The translations under genes and the position numbers were made by a program. Below are positions 8,096 through 16,637 of a DNA stretch of 39,053 nucleotides, piece by piece (within the stretch, counting starts at the first letter, position 1; the number at the start of each line of letters is the position of its first letter). Origin of the DNA: Deltaproteobacteria bacterium (GTDB lineage Bacteria > Desulfobacterota > Desulfobacteria > Desulfobacterales > JAFDCJ01); assembly GCA_019312835.1 (NCBI GenBank), contig JAFDCJ010000356.1, forward strand, positions 1-39,053. The letters run 5' to 3'. Below the pieces are notes generated by a model, which had not been told where the DNA came from, did no database searches, and saw only the letters and a list, made by a program, of their open reading frames with translations.

Positions 8096-9166
8096 ATGCC
8101 GCCAAACTCAAACATGCGGTCGCCAGATTTTCAAAATCGCTGGCCCTTTGCTACGGCCATCTATATTTTGCTATTGTTCGGTTTGGCGGCATCCATCGTT
8201 GTCTCCACGAGCATGGGCTACATCCAAATACCCCTGGAGGCAGTTGTAAAAATCATTTTGACCAAAATATCGGGCCGGGTTTCATTGATCGACGGCCTAG
8301 ACAAGCTTTTTCCGGTCGTTGTCATCGATGTGCGCCTGCCACGAATATTAAGCGCCGCCATTGTTGGCGGTGGTCTGGCGATATCCGGGGTTGTTTTCCA
8401 GGGCATTCTCTTAAATCCACTGGCCGATCCCTATACGCTGGGGGTGTCGGCCGGAGCGGCTTTCGGCGCCTCCCTGGCATTGCTGCTAAATATCGGCATG
8501 CTGGGAAGTTACTCGGTGCCTTTGTTTGCATTTGTCGGGGCGGTCGCCACCCTGGTCTTTGTGATCTACCTTTCCTCGTCCAGCGGTGGTGTGTCGTCAA
8601 ATAATTTGATTTTATCCGGCATCATCGTGGCGGCTATTTTGTCGGCCGGCATCAGTTTTTTGAAATATGTAGCCGATGAGCAGGTGGCGGTCATTATTTT
8701 CTGGCTAATGGGAAGTTTTGGCTCCAAAACCTGGATGGATGTGACCCTGATATTGTTGCTGGTCGGCCTCGGTTTTGGTGTCTTCATTTTCCATGCCCGG
8801 GATTTGAATTTAATGTCCCTTGGAAACCGCACCGCTTCTTCGCTGGGCGTGGACACCCGCAAGGTGACGATTACGTTGTTGGTCACGGCCTCCCTGGTAG
8901 CCGCAATTTGTGTTTCGGTTTCAGGAATTATCGGATTCGTTGGGCTATTGGTCCCCCACATGATGAGACTGATCACCGGTCCGGACAACCGTCGCCTGGT
9001 TCCCGTATCGCTGCTGGCCGGCGCCGTCTTGCTGTGTGTGGCCGACACCATCACCCGGGCGGTACTGCCTTCGGAGATACCCATCGGCGTGCTCACGGCC
9101 TTAATCGGCGGGCCGTTCTTTTGCTATTTGTTCCGTAAACAGCATACGGCGCGTCGGGGTGCCTAG
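8096..9166 (+). CDS. btuC: BtuC-like ABC transporter permease (FecCD family)
   Basis: 356 residues and about nine to ten hydrophobic segments, typical of the FecCD/BtuC permease fold. Family signatures are DVRLPRILSAAIVGGGLAISGVVFQGILLNPLADPYTLG near residues 75-120 and the cytoplasmic coupling region FVGLLVPHMMRLITGPDNRRL near 285. With the ATPase and binding protein encoded next it should import a corrinoid across the inner membrane; a metal chelate is the alternative, but the cobalamin riboswitch in front argues for a corrinoid. The ATG at 8096 is used; another at 8114 is possible since no strong ribosome site is visible. Confidence 0.93.
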   Translation: MPPNSNMRSPDFQNRWPFATAIYILLLFGLAASIVVSTSMGYIQIPLEAVVKIILTKISGRVSLIDGLDKLFPVVVIDVRLPRILSAAIVGGGLAISGVVFQGILLNPLADPYTLGVSAGAAFGASLALLLNIGMLGSYSVPLFAFVGAVATLVFVIYLSSSSGGVSSNNLILSGIIVAAILSAGISFLKYVADEQVAVIIFWLMGSFGSKTWMDVTLILLLVGLGFGVFIFHARDLNLMSLGNRTASSLGVDTRKVTITLLVTASLVAAICVSVSGIIGFVGLLVPHMMRLITGPDNRRLVPVSLLAGAVLLCVADTITRAVLPSEIPIGVLTALIGGPFFCYLFRKQHTARRGA

Positions 9167-9244
9167 TTTGTGAATTTTTCAAAGCTTAAACATTGCTTTG
9201 AAAAGCACAATAGAAGCTGAATAAATTGGGTTGAGTAGGATCTA

Positions 9245-10018
9245 ATGCCTTTTGAATTGAATCATATTAGCTATCATTACGCGGATAGAAAAGTGATCGA
9301 TGATATCAGCCTTTCAATTGGATCCGGCAAATTGTATGGGATTATCGGTCCCAACGGCAGCGGAAAAACAACCCTGCTGGATCTGATGGCCCGGCATCGT
9401 TTGCCGGATGAAGGAGAGGTTAACTATCAGGGTCTGGCGCTCTCATCTTTTTCAAAAAAGCAGCTGGCCAGAGAAATCGCCCTGGTTCCCCAAAACTTTT
9501 ACATTAATTTCCCCTTTACCGTCAAAGAAATCGTCATGATGGGCCGTTATCCCCATATGCCAAGATTTGCCGCTCCCTCCGCTGATGATTTGAATATTTT
9601 GCATGATGTGATGCAGCGAACTGAAATCAATGAATTTGCCCATCGCTATGTCACCGAGCTTAGCGGGGGCGAAAGACAACGGGTGGTATTCGCCCGGGCA
9701 CTGGCGCAGAATACGCCGGTGCTGATTCTGGATGAAGCGACGTCCAATCTGGATATCAATTTTTCCATCAGCCTGCTTAATGTCGCCGAACAAAAAGTAA
9801 AACAACACGGACATACAGTGGTGGCCGTGATGCAGGACATAAATCTGGCGGCCAGCTACTGTGACGATCTTATTTTTATGTCCGGTGGAAAAATTGCGGC
9901 CTGCGGTTCTACCGCAACCGTTTTGAATGCTGAAACCTTGCGGACGGTATTTAACATCGAGGCCAAGGTATATCGGGAGTCATACTCCCAATCGTTGCAG
10001 GTGGTATTCAGGAAATAA
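9245..10018 (+). CDS. btuD: BtuD-like ABC transporter ATPase
   Basis: 257 residues with the full ATPase set: Walker A GPNGSGKTT (about residues 36-44), Q-loop at LVPQNF, signature LSGGERQRV (about 140), Walker B VLILDEAT and the following switch His (VVAVMQDIN has Q-D in place of the common T-H-D). It should energise the BtuC-type permease. Only 78 bases separate it from btuC and one base from the binding-protein gene, so the three form one transport unit. The length and the PFTVKEIVMMGRYPHM segment are typical of FepC/BtuD-type subunits. Confidence 0.93.
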   Translation: MPFELNHISYHYADRKVIDDISLSIGSGKLYGIIGPNGSGKTTLLDLMARHRLPDEGEVNYQGLALSSFSKKQLAREIALVPQNFYINFPFTVKEIVMMGRYPHMPRFAAPSADDLNILHDVMQRTEINEFAHRYVTELSGGERQRVVFARALAQNTPVLILDEATSNLDINFSISLLNVAEQKVKQHGHTVVAVMQDINLAASYCDDLIFMSGGKIAACGSTATVLNAETLRTVFNIEAKVYRESYSQSLQVVFRK

Positions 10019-10019
10019 C

Positions 10020-11018
10020 ATGACCAGCCGATTTAACCCTATCGTCATCATCTTTGCACTGGCTGTCGCCTTAGCGTTGATTCCGGGCGCTGTCATTACA
10101 GCGGCGGCTGCCGCTGCGATGCGGATTGAGGGGGATAATACGGTTGTCGATCAGGGCGGCCGATCCCTGACGGTCAATCATCCTTTTGAACGCATTATCT
10201 CCCTGTACGGAGGGCATACCGAAAACCTGTTCAGCCTGGGACTGAACGATGAGATCATCGGTGTATCGCGGCACGAGGCTTATCCGCCGCAGGCTTTGGA
10301 AAAGCCGGTGTTCTCCTATCGCGAGGATCCTGAAAAATTTTTAGCCGCTCGTCCGGATCTTGTTCTTATCCGACCGATGATAGACCGCGGTTATCCGCAA
10401 TTTGTTGCCATGCTTGAAAAAAACGGCATCGCCATCATATCACTGCAGCCCGGTACGGTTGAGGACATGTACACCTATTGGAAAATATTGGGCCTTCTGA
10501 GTGGAAGACCGCAGCAGGCCGACCGTATGATCGCTCGTTTCAGGGCCGCCGCGGAGGAATTCAGATCACTGACCGCCGTCAGAGCTGCCCGAAAAAAAGT
10601 GTATTTTGAAGCTATCCACAGCAAAATGAAAACCTTTACACCGGATTCGATGGCGGTTTTTGCCCTTGAAGCTGCCGGCGGCATCAATATCGCCGCAGAT
10701 GCCGAGCCGGTGCGCAATACCAATATTGCCTACTACGGCAAGGAACGCATTCTGTCACGGGGCCGGGAAATTGATGTCTATCTGGCCCAATCAGGTACCA
10801 TGAACAAGCCCACAATAGAGCTTATCACCAACGAGCCGGGCTTTAATACCGTTAAAGCGGTGGCTGCCCGGGAAATTTACTTTGTTGATGAGCAAATTGT
10901 GTCTCGCCCAACCATGAGACTGCTGGATGGAATTTACCAAATTGGAAAGATTTTATACCCGGCCGATTTTAACGCAAGGTCCCTGAAAATTTTAAATCGT
11001 GCCAAAAAGCCGGATTAA
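10020..11018 (+). CDS. btuF: Periplasmic corrinoid (or iron-chelate type) binding protein, BtuF-like
   Basis: 332 residues from the ATG one base after the btuD stop. The N-terminus is a Sec signal peptide with a long hydrophobic core and an Ala-rich cleavage region ending near residue 33; no lipobox Cys is present, so it is probably soluble in the periplasm. The remainder has the two-lobed periplasmic-binding-protein-3 pattern: FERIISLYGGHTENLFSLGL, VLIRPMIDRGYPQFV and an inter-lobe helix around residues 140-170. Neighbours and the upstream riboswitch suggest a corrinoid ligand; FepB-type ligands cannot be excluded. Confidence 0.88.
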   Translation: MTSRFNPIVIIFALAVALALIPGAVITAAAAAAMRIEGDNTVVDQGGRSLTVNHPFERIISLYGGHTENLFSLGLNDEIIGVSRHEAYPPQALEKPVFSYREDPEKFLAARPDLVLIRPMIDRGYPQFVAMLEKNGIAIISLQPGTVEDMYTYWKILGLLSGRPQQADRMIARFRAAAEEFRSLTAVRAARKKVYFEAIHSKMKTFTPDSMAVFALEAAGGINIAADAEPVRNTNIAYYGKERILSRGREIDVYLAQSGTMNKPTIELITNEPGFNTVKAVAAREIYFVDEQIVSRPTMRLLDGIYQIGKILYPADFNARSLKILNRAKKPD

Positions 11019-11047
11019 CCGTCGTCGCGGGTCAAAGGGAGGCAACC

Positions 11048-12445
11048 ATCAAAGGGTTCGTTATCGCCGGAACAAAAAGCGGATGCGGTAAAACCACACT
11101 GTCACTGGGACTGATGGAAGCCCTGGGTCGCAGGGGTTATAAGATTGCACCCTTCAAAGTAGGACCCGATTTCATCGATCCCGGTCACCACAGCCGCATC
11201 ACCGGTAGGACGAGCCGCAACCTGGACGGGTGGATGTTGTCCAAAAACTATAACCTGCAGTGCTTTGGGTCCCACGCAAGGGGGGCTGACATTATCGTTG
11301 TCGAGGGTGTCATGGGGCTTTATGACGGATATGACGGCAAGACTGAGGCCGGATCAACCGCCCAGATGGCCAAATGGCTGGGTCTCCCCGTTTTGCTGGT
11401 GGTCGATGCCAAAAGCATGGCTCGCAGTGCCGCCGCGGTTATTCTGGGATTCGAGCAATTCGATCCCGAGTTGACTTTTGCAGGCATCATCTTCAACAAC
11501 CTCGGCAGCAAGCGGCACCTGGATTATTTAATCGAGGCCGTTGAAGGCAATTCAGACCTTCCCTGCCTGGGCGGCCTTGTCACTGACGCGATGACTTCAA
11601 TCCCGGAAAGGCACCTGGGCCTCGTAACCCGGGAAGATCATACCCCGGGAGAAACGTCCACCGATCATTTGGCGAATATGATTGAAGAAAATATCGATCT
11701 CGACGCTCTAATTGAGAAGCTGCCAATGATCAAGGCATCCGATGGCACCGAGAAACGCCCATCGGCAGTGGCCCCGGCCACAGCCGTTCGAATTGCCGTG
11801 GCACGGGACAGCGCCTTTTGCTTCTATTATCCGGATAATCTTGATCTGCTGGAAACGCATGGTGCCGAGCTGATCTTTTTTTCACCGATTGCCGGCGACG
11901 ATTTGCCCGGAGGGGTTGACGGTCTTTATATCGGCGGCGGATATCCTGAGCTTTTTGGGGATAAATTGGCGGATAACCAGCGGCTTCGTCGCCGTATCAA
12001 AGAAAAAAGTAGGGACGGCATGCCGATTTACGGTGAGTGCGGCGGATTTATGTATCTATGCGAGAAACTTATCGACCCGCAGGGAAACGGCTACCCGATG
12101 ACGGGCTGCTTCCCGTTTACAACCCGCATGTTACCTCGTCTGAAGGCGCTTGGATACCGGGAGATTACCCTGAAACAGGATACGGTTATCGGAAAGCAGG
12201 GAATGATCATCAGGGGCCATGAATTCCATTATTCCGATCTTCAAACGCATGCTTCCGAATGCCAGCACATGAACGTGTATCAAATCTCTGACAGAAAGGG
12301 ATTGGACAGGCCGCCGGACGGTTATTTAGTCAGAAATACCCTGGGCAGCTACAATCATCTGCATTTCGGCAGTCAACCGGATGCAGCCGGCCACCTGGTT
12401 AAAAATTGCCTGGCCTACCGGCAACTAAAGGAAAAACAGAAATGA
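11048..12445 (+). CDS. cbiA: Cobyrinic acid a,c-diamide synthase
   Basis: CbiA amidates the a and c side chains of cobyrinic acid using glutamine and ATP. The protein would have 465 residues when started at 11048. The P-loop GTKSGCGKTT lies upstream of the first ATG (11114), so that ATG cannot be the start. The only start that fits homology (xKGFVIAGTKSG) and a GGGAGG ribosome site 5 bases upstream is an ATC codon; no ATG, GTG or TTG exists in frame before it. DLxGPDFIDPGHH-type and VVEGVMGLYDG motifs follow, and the C-terminal type-I glutaminase domain has its nucleophile in YGECGGFMYLCE. It overlaps cbiC by 4 bases. Confidence 0.92.
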   Translation: MKGFVIAGTKSGCGKTTLSLGLMEALGRRGYKIAPFKVGPDFIDPGHHSRITGRTSRNLDGWMLSKNYNLQCFGSHARGADIIVVEGVMGLYDGYDGKTEAGSTAQMAKWLGLPVLLVVDAKSMARSAAAVILGFEQFDPELTFAGIIFNNLGSKRHLDYLIEAVEGNSDLPCLGGLVTDAMTSIPERHLGLVTREDHTPGETSTDHLANMIEENIDLDALIEKLPMIKASDGTEKRPSAVAPATAVRIAVARDSAFCFYYPDNLDLLETHGAELIFFSPIAGDDLPGGVDGLYIGGGYPELFGDKLADNQRLRRRIKEKSRDGMPIYGECGGFMYLCEKLIDPQGNGYPMTGCFPFTTRMLPRLKALGYREITLKQDTVIGKQGMIIRGHEFHYSDLQTHASECQHMNVYQISDRKGLDRPPDGYLVRNTLGSYNHLHFGSQPDAAGHLVKNCLAYRQLKEKQK

Positions 12446-13059
12446 AACCAGCTGAAATTGAAAAATTAAGCTTTCAGATCATCGATCAGGAGGCGGGACG
12501 TCATCATTTTACCAGTGCGCAATGGTCCATTGTCAGGCGAATGATTCACACCTCGGCGGATTTTGAATACAAAGAAACGGTTCGTTTTCATCAAGATGCC
12601 ATAACATCGGGGCTGGATGCCATTCGTAAAGGCAAGAATATTATAACCGATACCAACATGGCCCGGGTCGGCATCCGCGAATATGAACTGTCCCAATTCG
12701 GTGCCACGGTCACGTGTTATATGAATGATCCCCAGGTTCACCGCACCGCAACAGCCACCGGCGTTACCCGCGCGAAAGTTGCCGTGGAGATTGCGGCGGC
12801 CGACATGGCGGACGGAATATATGTCGTCGGCAATGCACCGACGGCCTTGCTGGCCTTGATCGATCTGATTCATGAACACAAAGCAAAGCCGGCCTTGATT
12901 ATCGGATTGCCGGTGGGTTTTGTAAACGCTGCTGAGTCCAAAGCAGCGCTGATGGAGCTGGATTGTCCTTTCATATCCAATGTGGGACGCAAGGGAGGAT
13001 CCAATGTTGCCGCCAGCGTTGTCAATGCCCTGGCAATTATGGCGGCCGGGAATGCTTAG
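12442..13059 (+). CDS. cbiC: Cobalt-precorrin-8 methylmutase
   Basis: 205 residues, starting at the ATG inside the cbiA stop (ATGA overlap). CbiC moves the methyl group from C11 to C12 to give cobyrinic acid. Family features are RRMIHTSADFEY with the catalytic His, ITDTNMARVGI, and VGNAPTALLALIDLI followed by GLPVGFVNAAESKAAL. The length is standard. A 115-base gap with no clear feature leads to cbiL. Confidence 0.96.
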   Translation: MKPAEIEKLSFQIIDQEAGRHHFTSAQWSIVRRMIHTSADFEYKETVRFHQDAITSGLDAIRKGKNIITDTNMARVGIREYELSQFGATVTCYMNDPQVHRTATATGVTRAKVAVEIAAADMADGIYVVGNAPTALLALIDLIHEHKAKPALIIGLPVGFVNAAESKAALMELDCPFISNVGRKGGSNVAASVVNALAIMAAGNA

Positions 13060-13174
13060 TTCTCGGGGACATTTCGATGGGATCGTTAATGTGGACTGAG
13101 TATCGGGCACCGAAAATCAAGTCCCTCGTATCGAGAGAGCAGGGTTAAATTTTAACGAAGAATTAGAGGACACC

Positions 13175-13972
13175 ATGACTCAAAAAACCGGAATCTTATA
13201 TGGCATCGGCGTTGGACCGGGGGACCCGGATCTGATTACCCTGAAAGCGGTAAAGATCTTGCGCCAGGTTGACATTGTGTTTGCAGCAGCCTCCACAAAA
13301 AATGACCACAGCCTGGCGGTTAACATCGCCAGGGAACATATTCCCGACCGTGCGCCGGTGGTCCGGCTCAAGTTCCCCATGACCAGGGATAAATCCGAAA
13401 CCCGCAAGGCCTGGAAAGCCCACTCTCAAACCATTATCGCCGAGCTCGAGAAGGGCAGAAACGTCGCCTTTTTGACCCTGGGTGATTCCATGACCTATTC
13501 GACCTTTGGATACATCCTGAAATATGTGCAAACCATCGCCCCCCATCTCGAAGTGCGGACAGTGCCCGGCATAACCTCGTACCAGGCCGCCGCTGCCCGC
13601 TTGAATACACCCCTGGTGGAAGGCGAGGAGTCGCTGATGGTGGTTTCTGGCGCCCAAGGGGGCCATCGCCTCCGGGAATTGCACGCTAAACCGGAAAACG
13701 TGGTCTTTTTGAAGGCCTATCGCAACGTCACCGACATTAAAGCGGCCATCGATGAAACCGGTAACTATCCCTGTTGCGTGGGCGTCAAAAGCTGCGGACA
13801 CCCAGATGAGGAGATTATTAATGATATAGAAGAATTAGGACGACGAAAGCCCGATTACTGGACCCTGATCTTAACCAAGCATGCCAACAACAATGGCACG
13901 ATGAAGGATGCGTCAACGACCACCCGTAAAGAGGGTGGCTTGGATCCGCGGCCAGAGGCCGGGAAGACATAA
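13175..13972 (+). CDS. cbiL: Cobalt-factor II / precorrin-2 C20-methyltransferase
   Basis: 265 residues of the SAM-dependent tetrapyrrole methylase fold. The start GILYGIGVGPGDPDLITLKAVKIL carries the GxGxGDP loop, TLGDSMTYSTFGYI is the second conserved block, and VPGITSYQAAAARLNTPLVEG the third. It adds the C20 methyl that is later lost on ring contraction. About 25 residues beyond the usual end (after LTKHANNN) are low in family character and read as a species-specific tail. The AGAGGACACC ribosome site supports this ATG. Confidence 0.95.
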   Translation: MTQKTGILYGIGVGPGDPDLITLKAVKILRQVDIVFAAASTKNDHSLAVNIAREHIPDRAPVVRLKFPMTRDKSETRKAWKAHSQTIIAELEKGRNVAFLTLGDSMTYSTFGYILKYVQTIAPHLEVRTVPGITSYQAAAARLNTPLVEGEESLMVVSGAQGGHRLRELHAKPENVVFLKAYRNVTDIKAAIDETGNYPCCVGVKSCGHPDEEIINDIEELGRRKPDYWTLILTKHANNNGTMKDASTTTRKEGGLDPRPEAGKT

Positions 13973-14080
13973 GCACGTCAGTGCTTTAAACGTTGCGGGT
14001 GTAATCCGCCTCAGGCGGATTTGGAAACAACCAATCCTGAGCCCGGGCCCATACAAGCCAGCAGGAAAAAATATCCCTGA

Positions 14081-15151
14081 ATGAGCAAGTCCGCTACTGC
14101 CAAAGCAGATGAAAAAAAACAGATCAGACCTTTACTGATATCGCTGGGGATTTCGTTGATTATGATTTCAGCGGGGCTGATTCTGGTTGACACGCTACGG
14201 CCGATTCAAATTGCTTCCCGGCTATTATGGCCCCTGATTCGGCTGATGGTGTTTATAACCCTGGGGCTTTTCATTGGTCAAATTATCGAGGCGGCCGGCT
14301 GGATTAAAACCATGGCAGTTGTGGCGCGTCCCCTGTTTAGATTCGGTCGACTGGGAAACCACTGCAGTGCAGCCTTTACGGCAGCGTTTTTTTCAGGGGT
14401 CACCGCCAATGCCATGTTGTTGGATTTTTGGAAAGAAGGCCATATAACCCGCAGTCAATTGTTTTTGTCCAATTTTATTAATCAGCTGCCGGCTTTTTTT
14501 CTTCATCTGCCGACGACCTTTTTTATCGTTGTTCCGCTGACGGGCTGGGCGGGCGGACTTTATTTTTTAATTACTTTTTTGGCCGTCATACTGCGCACGA
14601 TTCTATTTATGGTTTATGGACGCCTGAGGCTGCCTCCGCTAAAAAAAACACCTGAAAATGCAGATGATAGTAGGATAAAGGCTAAAAAACCGGACTATAG
14701 CGACATTGCAAAGCGCCTTAAATCCCGGTTGCCCCGGCGAATTGCACGCATAACAGTGTATGTCGTTCCCATATATACCCTGGTGTTTATTTTGAATGCC
14801 GCAGGCTTATTCAAGCTTTTACGCGAGGCACTTGCCGGTTATGTGGTAACATCCATCATGCCGATGGAATCTTTGTCGGTCATTGTATTAAGCTTTGCGG
14901 CTGAATTTACCTCGGGTTTTGCGGCGGCCGGTGCCCTGCTGGAAGCAGGGGTTTTAACCATTAAACAAACCGTTATGGCGCTGTTGATCGGAAATGTCCT
15001 GGCGTTTCCGGTGCGAGCACTGCGTCATCAGCTGCCGCGCTATATCGGAATATTCTCGCCCCGGATGGGGACTCAGATTCTGTTGATGGGCCAGGGATTT
15101 CGGGTGGCAAGCATTATTGTTGTGGGAATCGTTTATTACTGGATCGGATAG
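14081..15151 (+). CDS. Nucleoside-recognition (Gate) domain membrane protein in the cobamide operon
   Basis: 356 residues with about eight hydrophobic segments in two halves, separated by a charged cytoplasmic loop (about residues 185-225, rich in Lys and Asp). Each half carries a Gate-type block: FFSGVTANAMLLDFWKEG in the first and FAAEFTSGFAAAGALLEAG in the second, followed by VLAFPVRALRHQLPRYIGIF. Proteins with this domain are membrane transport or gating proteins of uncertain substrate. Its place between cbiL and cbiD in a riboswitch-controlled operon suggests transport of a cobamide precursor, a lower-ligand nucleoside or cobalt; this is inference. The start has no strong ribosome site. 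Confidence 0.75.
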   Translation: MSKSATAKADEKKQIRPLLISLGISLIMISAGLILVDTLRPIQIASRLLWPLIRLMVFITLGLFIGQIIEAAGWIKTMAVVARPLFRFGRLGNHCSAAFTAAFFSGVTANAMLLDFWKEGHITRSQLFLSNFINQLPAFFLHLPTTFFIVVPLTGWAGGLYFLITFLAVILRTILFMVYGRLRLPPLKKTPENADDSRIKAKKPDYSDIAKRLKSRLPRRIARITVYVVPIYTLVFILNAAGLFKLLREALAGYVVTSIMPMESLSVIVLSFAAEFTSGFAAAGALLEAGVLTIKQTVMALLIGNVLAFPVRALRHQLPRYIGIFSPRMGTQILLMGQGFRVASIIVVGIVYYWIG

Positions 15152-15190
15152 GCTGTTTCTAGGATACAAAAGATTTCAGGTGTCCTTAAG

Positions 15191-15306
15191 TACAGAAGTC
15201 AGAAAACAGAGAACAGAAGACAGATGTAGAATCTGAAACTGTAGACCCTGGGGGCAATTCCCCCACACAGAGTGATCAGGCAGTCATCTGTCCTCTGTCT
15301 TCTGAA
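15191..15306. repeat. Inverted repeat with heptamer-periodic arms (element 2)
   Basis: The left arm (about 15191-15228) consists of 7-base units of the type cagaagt/cagaaaa/cagagaa/cagaaga. The right arm (about 15283-15306) is of the type tcctctg/tcttctg. A small GC hairpin (tgggggcaattccccca, about 15249-15265) sits in the middle. The right arm ends just before the cbiD start and supplies an in-frame ATG at 15306 that I did not choose. Confidence 0.75.
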
Positions 15307-15320
15307 TGGTTGATAGATCA

Positions 15321-16442
15321 ATGAAGAAAAAACTCCGCACAGGATTTACCACCGGGACGGCGGCGGCGGCGGCCACCAAGGGGGCACTGAAAATGATCCT
15401 GGAAGGCCGCAAACCTGCCCGGGTGCGCATCAGGCTCCTGACCGGCGACGACATCACGATCTCGATTCACAGCTGTCGGCTAAGCGGGGAGGGCACGGCC
15501 ATATGCACGGTGATAAAGGACGCCGGTGATGATCCGGATGTTACCCATAAAGCCGAAATCGGGGCACGCGTATCGATCAAGGACGTCAGCGGGGGACCGC
15601 AGGGCAGCCAAAAGCCGACCATAACGATCCATGGCGGTGAGGGGGTGGGACGGGTTACCAAGCCGGGGCTAGAAGTCCCGCCCGGTGGTCCGGCAATTAA
15701 TCCCGGCCCAGTAAAAATGATCACCCGGGCTGTCCATGATGTGCTGGAAAATCAGGGGCAGGTCGGCACGGTAGCTACCGAAATTTTCGTGCCGGCAGGA
15801 GAAAAGCTGGCTAAAAACACCCTCAATGCCAAACTCGGGATTCTGGGCGGTATATCCATCCTGGGGACCACGGGAATTGTTCGACCCATGTCCCACGATG
15901 CCTTTGCGGCCACGATTCGATTGGCCTTATCTGTTGCGCGTGCTGCCGGGCTTGATCATGTGGTGATGACCACCGGCCGTCGTTCCGAGAGGTTTTCCCA
16001 GTTGCTGTGGCCGGCAATGGCGGAGGAAGCATTTGTTCAGATCGGTGATTTTTTTAAGTTGTCCCTTGAAGCCGCCGCCGAATTGAACTTTGCAAGGGTC
16101 ACCCTGGCGGTATTTTTCGGCAAAGCGCTCAAAATGGCCCAGGGTGTGCCCCATACCCATGCCGCCAAAGCCAGTCTGTCATTGGACCGGTTGGCAACCT
16201 GGGCACGCGAAATCAGCGGCAATCAGAAACTGGCACAACAGATTTCAGCAGCTAACACCGCCCGGCATGCGTTTGACATCATCGGCCCGGATTGTCCCGG
16301 GATCATGGCATATGTGGGCCAACAGATTGCCAAATCAGCCCATCGGTTTGCGGGCGGCGGTATCCATATTCAAAGCATCATTTTCGATTATTCGGGAAAT
16401 GTGGCCTTTGATTCCGACCGTCATGCGAATCAAACTGGGTAG
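15321..16442 (+). CDS. cbiD: Cobalt-precorrin-5B C1-methyltransferase
   Basis: 373 residues from the ATG at 15321 (five more codons are open to an ATG at 15306 inside the repeat arm). CbiD methylates C1 in the anaerobic pathway, where it replaces the aerobic CobF route. Typical features are RTGFTTGTAAAAATKGAL at the N-terminus, VTKPGLEVPPGGPAINPGP near residue 115, and GISILGTTGIVRPMS near 185. No good ribosome site is visible ahead of either ATG. The gene is flanked on both sides by heptamer inverted repeats. Confidence 0.95.
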   Translation: MKKKLRTGFTTGTAAAAATKGALKMILEGRKPARVRIRLLTGDDITISIHSCRLSGEGTAICTVIKDAGDDPDVTHKAEIGARVSIKDVSGGPQGSQKPTITIHGGEGVGRVTKPGLEVPPGGPAINPGPVKMITRAVHDVLENQGQVGTVATEIFVPAGEKLAKNTLNAKLGILGGISILGTTGIVRPMSHDAFAATIRLALSVARAAGLDHVVMTTGRRSERFSQLLWPAMAEEAFVQIGDFFKLSLEAAAELNFARVTLAVFFGKALKMAQGVPHTHAAKASLSLDRLATWAREISGNQKLAQQISAANTARHAFDIIGPDCPGIMAYVGQQIAKSAHRFAGGGIHIQSIIFDYSGNVAFDSDRHANQTG

Positions 16443-16491
16443 TAAGTTTTGTTCTGATTGGGCCTGACTCGATAACGATGGCAATTTCTGG

Positions 16492-16618
16492 GTTTCAGGT
16501 GTCAGGTTTCAGGTGTCAGTAAAGGCACGAATCAGCATGAACCGATCGTACCGATATTCAACCTGACACCCGACACCTGACACCTGAAACCTTATTTTAC
16601 CTGACACCTGAAACCTTT
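16492..16618. repeat. Inverted repeat with heptamer-periodic arms (element 3)
   Basis: The left arm (16492-16519) alternates ggtttca and ggtgtca 7-mers. The right arm (16560-16618) is the complement type (acctgac/acccgac/acctgaa) and is longer, with a repeat interrupted by ttatttt. It shares its unit with element 7 at 24871 and lies between cbiD and cbiET. Confidence 0.85.
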
Positions 16619-16637
16619 AAGGAAGTAGCCTAGGCTT

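Noticed and set aside
11114-12445. Starting cbiA at the first ATG
   Set aside because: This would remove the P-loop needed for ATP binding, which is intact just upstream in the same frame.
13057-13090. Pyrrolysine read-through of the TAG ending cbiC
   Set aside because: Only nine codons follow before another stop, with no family similarity; the protein is already full length.
12466-13110. 214-codon minus-strand ORF opposite cbiC
   Set aside because: Shadow of the conserved cbiC frame; same case as long antisense ORFs at 13196-13801, 21204-21785 and 29155-29763.
16492-16618. CRISPR-like repeat array
   Set aside because: Units are 7 bases, directly adjacent and in inverted arms without unique spacers; no cas genes are present.
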